DNA of 64,000 nt from Thiocystis violacea (GTDB lineage Bacteria; Pseudomonadota; Gammaproteobacteria; Chromatiales; Chromatiaceae), in the NCBI RefSeq assembly GCF_016583575.1, contig NZ_NRRG01000004.1:99235-163234 (forward strand). Reading direction: 5' to 3'. The translations under genes and the position numbers were made by a program. The notes under the pieces were generated by a model, which was not told where the DNA came from, ran no database searches, and saw nothing but the letters and a program-made list of their open reading frames with translations. Within the stretch, counting starts at the first letter, position 1. Each line of letters opens with the position of its first letter. Below, in pieces: positions 61,081 to 64,000 of this stretch.

Positions 61081-63852
61081 TCAATTTCGCAGCGGTGCCC
61101 TGGGCGCGGCCTGGGGCTTGGGGTTCAGCCAGGATTCCAGATGGGATGGACTCAATGGCTCGCCGAAGAGATCACCCTGCGCCTTGAGGCAGCCGATGTT
61201 CAAAAGCTGATACTTCTGTTCCTTGGTGCGAACACCATCGGCGCGGATGTTCAATCCAAGCGACTGCGCCATGGCGATCAGCGCCTCGACCACGGCCAAC
61301 TCGTGATGAGAATTCGGCAGGGCCTCGATGAAGCTGGAATGGATCTTCAGCGTTCTGACGGGAAGCCGTTGCAGGACCGCCGGCGCGGTCCAGCCAATAC
61401 CGACCTCGTTCAGCGTGATGCCGATGCCGAGTTCGTTGAGACCCTGAAAGACCTCCGCCACCTGCTCGCGGTGCTTGGCAAGCAGGCACTCGCTGAACTC
61501 CAATTCCAGGCGCGTCGCGACCAGCGGGCGTTCTTCCAGCAGGTTGGTTAGATTACGCACCAGATCCCCGCGCGTGAGCTGGGCCTCGTGGATGCCGACG
61601 ACCAGACAGTGGACCGCCAGCCCGCTCTCGATCCAATCCTGAAGCTGCCGGCAGGCGGTCTCCAGCGCCCAGTTCCCCAACTCCAGGATCAGACCGCTCT
61701 CGTTGGCCAAGGGCAGGAAACGCTCGGGTGGCACCACGCCGAGTTCGGGCGGCTCCCAGTGGATCGAGGCCACCACGCAATCGCAATCGCCGCTGTCCAT
61801 GTCCACGCCGGCGCGGTAGAGGAGTTGGAACTCCGGGGTTCCCAACCCATCGCGCAGCCGATCGAGCATGCGCCGATGCTCCTGATAGGCTTGGTCCGGC
61901 TCGGCCCGCAACACATGAAAGCCGTTGCGACCCTGACGCTTGACCTGGCGCAGCGCCGATTCCGCGTTGGCGATGACCGAATTGCGCTCCTCGTCGACTC
62001 CGGAGCTGATCGTGATCCCGATGCTGATGTTGACGTGCAATTGGTGTCCGCGAACCCAGATCGGCGCGCCCAGCATCTCCCGGATCCGGCGCGCGATCGC
62101 GACGACCTCCTCGATCTGGCCCGTTTCCTCGAACAGAAGCGCGAATTGGTCGGCGCGCAGTCTCGCCAGGGTGTCGGAGGGACGGATCGTCTCCCGCAGC
62201 TTGAGGGCGATCACGCGCAGCAGGTCATCGCCGATCTGATGGCCGAGACTGGAATTGATGTTCGCGAAATGGTCCAGGTCGACCAGGAAGAGGGCGAGGG
62301 CCGATTCCTTACGACGTCCAAGTTCGATCGCATGGTCCAGGCGAGACTCGAACAGGAGCCGGTTCGGAAGCTTGGTCAAGGCATCGTAATGGATCAGGTG
62401 CTCGGCCCGATGCGGGGCATTGGACGCCGTGCCGCGCTCGGCGAAGACACCCACGAAATTGAGCAGCCGCCCGCGCGAATCCAGGACGCGGCGAATCGTC
62501 AGCTTCTGACGATAGACCTCGCCATCCTTGCGGCGATTCCAGACCTCCCCCTGCCAGGCCCCGCGCCGCAGCAGTCGCCGCCACATACCGACGAAAAAAC
62601 TCCGGCTATGCCACTGAGAATTGAGCAGGCTCGGCTTCTGGCCCAGTACCTCGGACTCCGAGTATCCGGTGATCTGCGTGAAGGCCGCGTTGACCGCCAC
62701 GATGTCGCCCGAGGCGTCCGTGATCAGCACACCCTCGGAGGTCGCGCCATAGACGGCGGCCGATTGCAGGAGCCGCCGCTCGGCATCGCGCAACGCCGTC
62801 ACATCCCGGATGTTGATGACGATCCCCGTGACCCGGCCGGACTCGTCGCGGCTGGGGAAGAGTCGAACCTCCAGGTCGAGCGGATCGCCGGTGGCCGAGG
62901 TCTCGCGGATATCCTCCACCAGAACCCGCGCCTGGTCGAGACAGCACCCCAGGTTGCGGTAGAGGAGCGTCGTCAGCTCGCACTCCCCACAGACATTCAT
63001 GAACGGCTGATCGATCACGTTATCGCCACCCCGATCGAGCGCCTGGAGAAAGGCGGCGTTCGCGGCGAGGATACGGCAGCCTCGGTCGACATAGGCGATG
63101 CGATCGGTCGAGGCCGAGACGATGTCCGCGTAGCGCGCCAGGGCCTGCCGCGTGTCGCGCTGCTCGGTGATGTCCAGGATCGTGCCGCGGATCCGCCCCG
63201 TCGAACCCCCAGCCTCCGGGTCGAGTCGCCCGGTGATCTCGATCCAGCGCAACCCGCCACCCGCGCCAGGGATTCTGAAATGGATCTTGAACGCCTCGCA
63301 GGAGGTTCGGGTCCGCTGAATCACCGCCGCCACGCTATCCCGGTCCAGGGGATGGATCCGCGGCAGGATCCAATCCATCCCGGCCTCGTTCTCCGGACTC
63401 CGCCCCCAGATGTCGAACCAGTTCCGCGAGGCGCGCAGGCGTCCGGTCGCGATGCCCAGCTCCCAATCCGACGCCCCGGCCAGCGTCTCGTCGGTCCAGG
63501 TCTCCAGCCAGCCGATCCCCTCCCGCGCGGGCGGATCGCGCAGAACCGCCAGCACCCCGCCGGAACCACCCACCAGTTCGGGCAGTCGGCTGAAGGAGAC
63601 CTTCACCAAGCACGAACCGCCACGCGCGGGGAGGAAATGAACATCCAGATCAAAGCGATTCGCCGTCGACGCGGCGAGCAGCCCCGCCATGACTCCCGCC
63701 TGTGACGGCAGGATCAGATCCGCCAGTCTCCGCCCAAGCACCTCATCGTCCCGGTAGCCCAGAAACTCAAGGAAAGCCTGATTAGCGGAGCGAACCGACT
63801 GGGATTGATCCAGAATGAAAACGCCCATCGGCATCGCGGCGAGCAATGGCAT
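61081..63852 (-). CDS. PAS-rich protein with degenerate GGDEF and EAL domains
   Basis: 923-residue soluble sensory protein. Three or four PAS domains (about 1-105, 110-235, 235-355, 360-480) precede a GGDEF-like domain (about 490-650) whose motif is RADQF (near 567), and an EAL-like domain (about 660-905) with ASI in place of EAL (near 694), NE in place of the DD (TLNEVGIG), and ADGVRT in place of AEGVET. Both active sites are lost, so this is likely a c-di-GMP-binding or protein-protein signalling module, not an enzyme. ATG 63852 is preceded by GGAATCC. Confidence 0.85.
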   Translation of the reverse strand: MPLLAAMPMGVFILDQSQSVRSANQAFLEFLGYRDDEVLGRRLADLILPSQAGVMAGLLAASTANRFDLDVHFLPARGGSCLVKVSFSRLPELVGGSGGVLAVLRDPPAREGIGWLETWTDETLAGASDWELGIATGRLRASRNWFDIWGRSPENEAGMDWILPRIHPLDRDSVAAVIQRTRTSCEAFKIHFRIPGAGGGLRWIEITGRLDPEAGGSTGRIRGTILDITEQRDTRQALARYADIVSASTDRIAYVDRGCRILAANAAFLQALDRGGDNVIDQPFMNVCGECELTTLLYRNLGCCLDQARVLVEDIRETSATGDPLDLEVRLFPSRDESGRVTGIVINIRDVTALRDAERRLLQSAAVYGATSEGVLITDASGDIVAVNAAFTQITGYSESEVLGQKPSLLNSQWHSRSFFVGMWRRLLRRGAWQGEVWNRRKDGEVYRQKLTIRRVLDSRGRLLNFVGVFAERGTASNAPHRAEHLIHYDALTKLPNRLLFESRLDHAIELGRRKESALALFLVDLDHFANINSSLGHQIGDDLLRVIALKLRETIRPSDTLARLRADQFALLFEETGQIEEVVAIARRIREMLGAPIWVRGHQLHVNISIGITISSGVDEERNSVIANAESALRQVKRQGRNGFHVLRAEPDQAYQEHRRMLDRLRDGLGTPEFQLLYRAGVDMDSGDCDCVVASIHWEPPELGVVPPERFLPLANESGLILELGNWALETACRQLQDWIESGLAVHCLVVGIHEAQLTRGDLVRNLTNLLEERPLVATRLELEFSECLLAKHREQVAEVFQGLNELGIGITLNEVGIGWTAPAVLQRLPVRTLKIHSSFIEALPNSHHELAVVEALIAMAQSLGLNIRADGVRTKEQKYQLLNIGCLKAQGDLFGEPLSPSHLESWLNPKPQAAPRAPLRN

Positions 63853-64000
63853 GATTGGATTCCGTGCACCGATGGCCGGGAGGATGAGTTGGGATCGGGG
63901 CAGTCATCCTGAAGGCGCCGAGGTCGGCTGATTCCGCGCACAGCGAAAGCCGGACGGCGATTATATCCGCAACAGGATTTGGTCGTGTACATGCTTTGGG
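63853..64000. other. Upstream end region
   Basis: 148 bases upstream of the PAS protein to the window edge. No complete ORF with a ribosome site was seen; the end is AT-richer than the rest and probably holds the promoter. Confidence 0.3.

Noticed and set aside
61588..63705. 705-codon antisense frame over the PAS-GGDEF-EAL gene
   Set aside because: Shadow frame; the minus-strand product contains recognisable PAS and degenerate c-di-GMP domains.

Overview
The window is a GC-rich (about 64 % by eye), densely coded gammaproteobacterial chromosome segment. Several things fit a purple sulfur bacterium or close relative (Chromatiales/Chromatiaceae-like): a NapGH-type periplasmic nitrate reductase operon, a cytochrome c'-like protein, a SoxW-like thioredoxin, many c-di-GMP proteins, and a conserved csp-clpS-clpA-infA-aat-trxB block. 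No photosynthesis or sulfur-oxidation gene lies in the window, so the family-level assignment is inference. There are no rRNA, tRNA, CRISPR, IS or prophage genes.

Layout. 1-8.3 kb is a nitrate respiration island: a NarX-type sensor kinase (cut by the window edge) is divergent from a Crp/Fnr-family regulator that is translationally coupled to napD, followed by napA, napG, napH, napB and napC. The divergent promoter region carries a NarL-like 7-2-7 palindrome and an FNR-like half-site. 8.4-17.1 kb holds icd, a cold-shock gene divergent from clpS-clpA, then infA, bpt, aat, a GNAT-like gene and trxB. All four core N-degron genes (clpS, clpA, aat, bpt) lie within about 4.6 kb. 17.4-26.8 kb holds envelope and housekeeping genes: an NlpC/P60 lipoprotein, a lipoprotein hydrolase, an overlapping AMMECR1/MEMO pair, slt, TauE/SafE, an NDUFA9-like reductase, ychJ and a YkgJ-type protein.

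26.9-35.5 kb holds a DmeR/RcnR-DmeF metal efflux pair, a cytochrome c'-like protein, a 1285-residue FAD/Fe-S oxidoreductase followed by a cupin, and a cytoplasmic GH13 amylase. 35.6-48.7 kb is signalling-rich: a PilZ/GGDEF/EAL protein, a CHASE4-like hybrid histidine kinase, hslO, a phosphoesterase, a thiamine-binding protein, small unknown genes, and an intact PAS-PAS-GGDEF-EAL protein coupled to a secreted DUF1566 protein. 48.7-58 kb holds purN-purM, pgsA-like, rubrerythrin, cpdA, acyP, a periplasmic thioredoxin, wrbA, hda, mltD and maf/yceF. 58-64 kb holds glgX, an unannotated 30-residue membrane microprotein, a DUF2750 protein and a third PAS-GGDEF-EAL protein whose two catalytic domains are both degenerate.

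Non-coding highlights: a three-copy dispersed repeat that each time sits directly downstream of a stop codon in the same orientation as the gene; a second two-copy repeat; an inverted-repeat insertion inside the nap operon; and a nested hairpin element between maf and mltD. I see no wholly novel multi-gene system. The best novelty candidates are the stop-codon-associated repeat, the 30-residue microprotein, the degenerate GGDEF-EAL receptor, and the AMMECR1/MEMO pair without its radical SAM partner.
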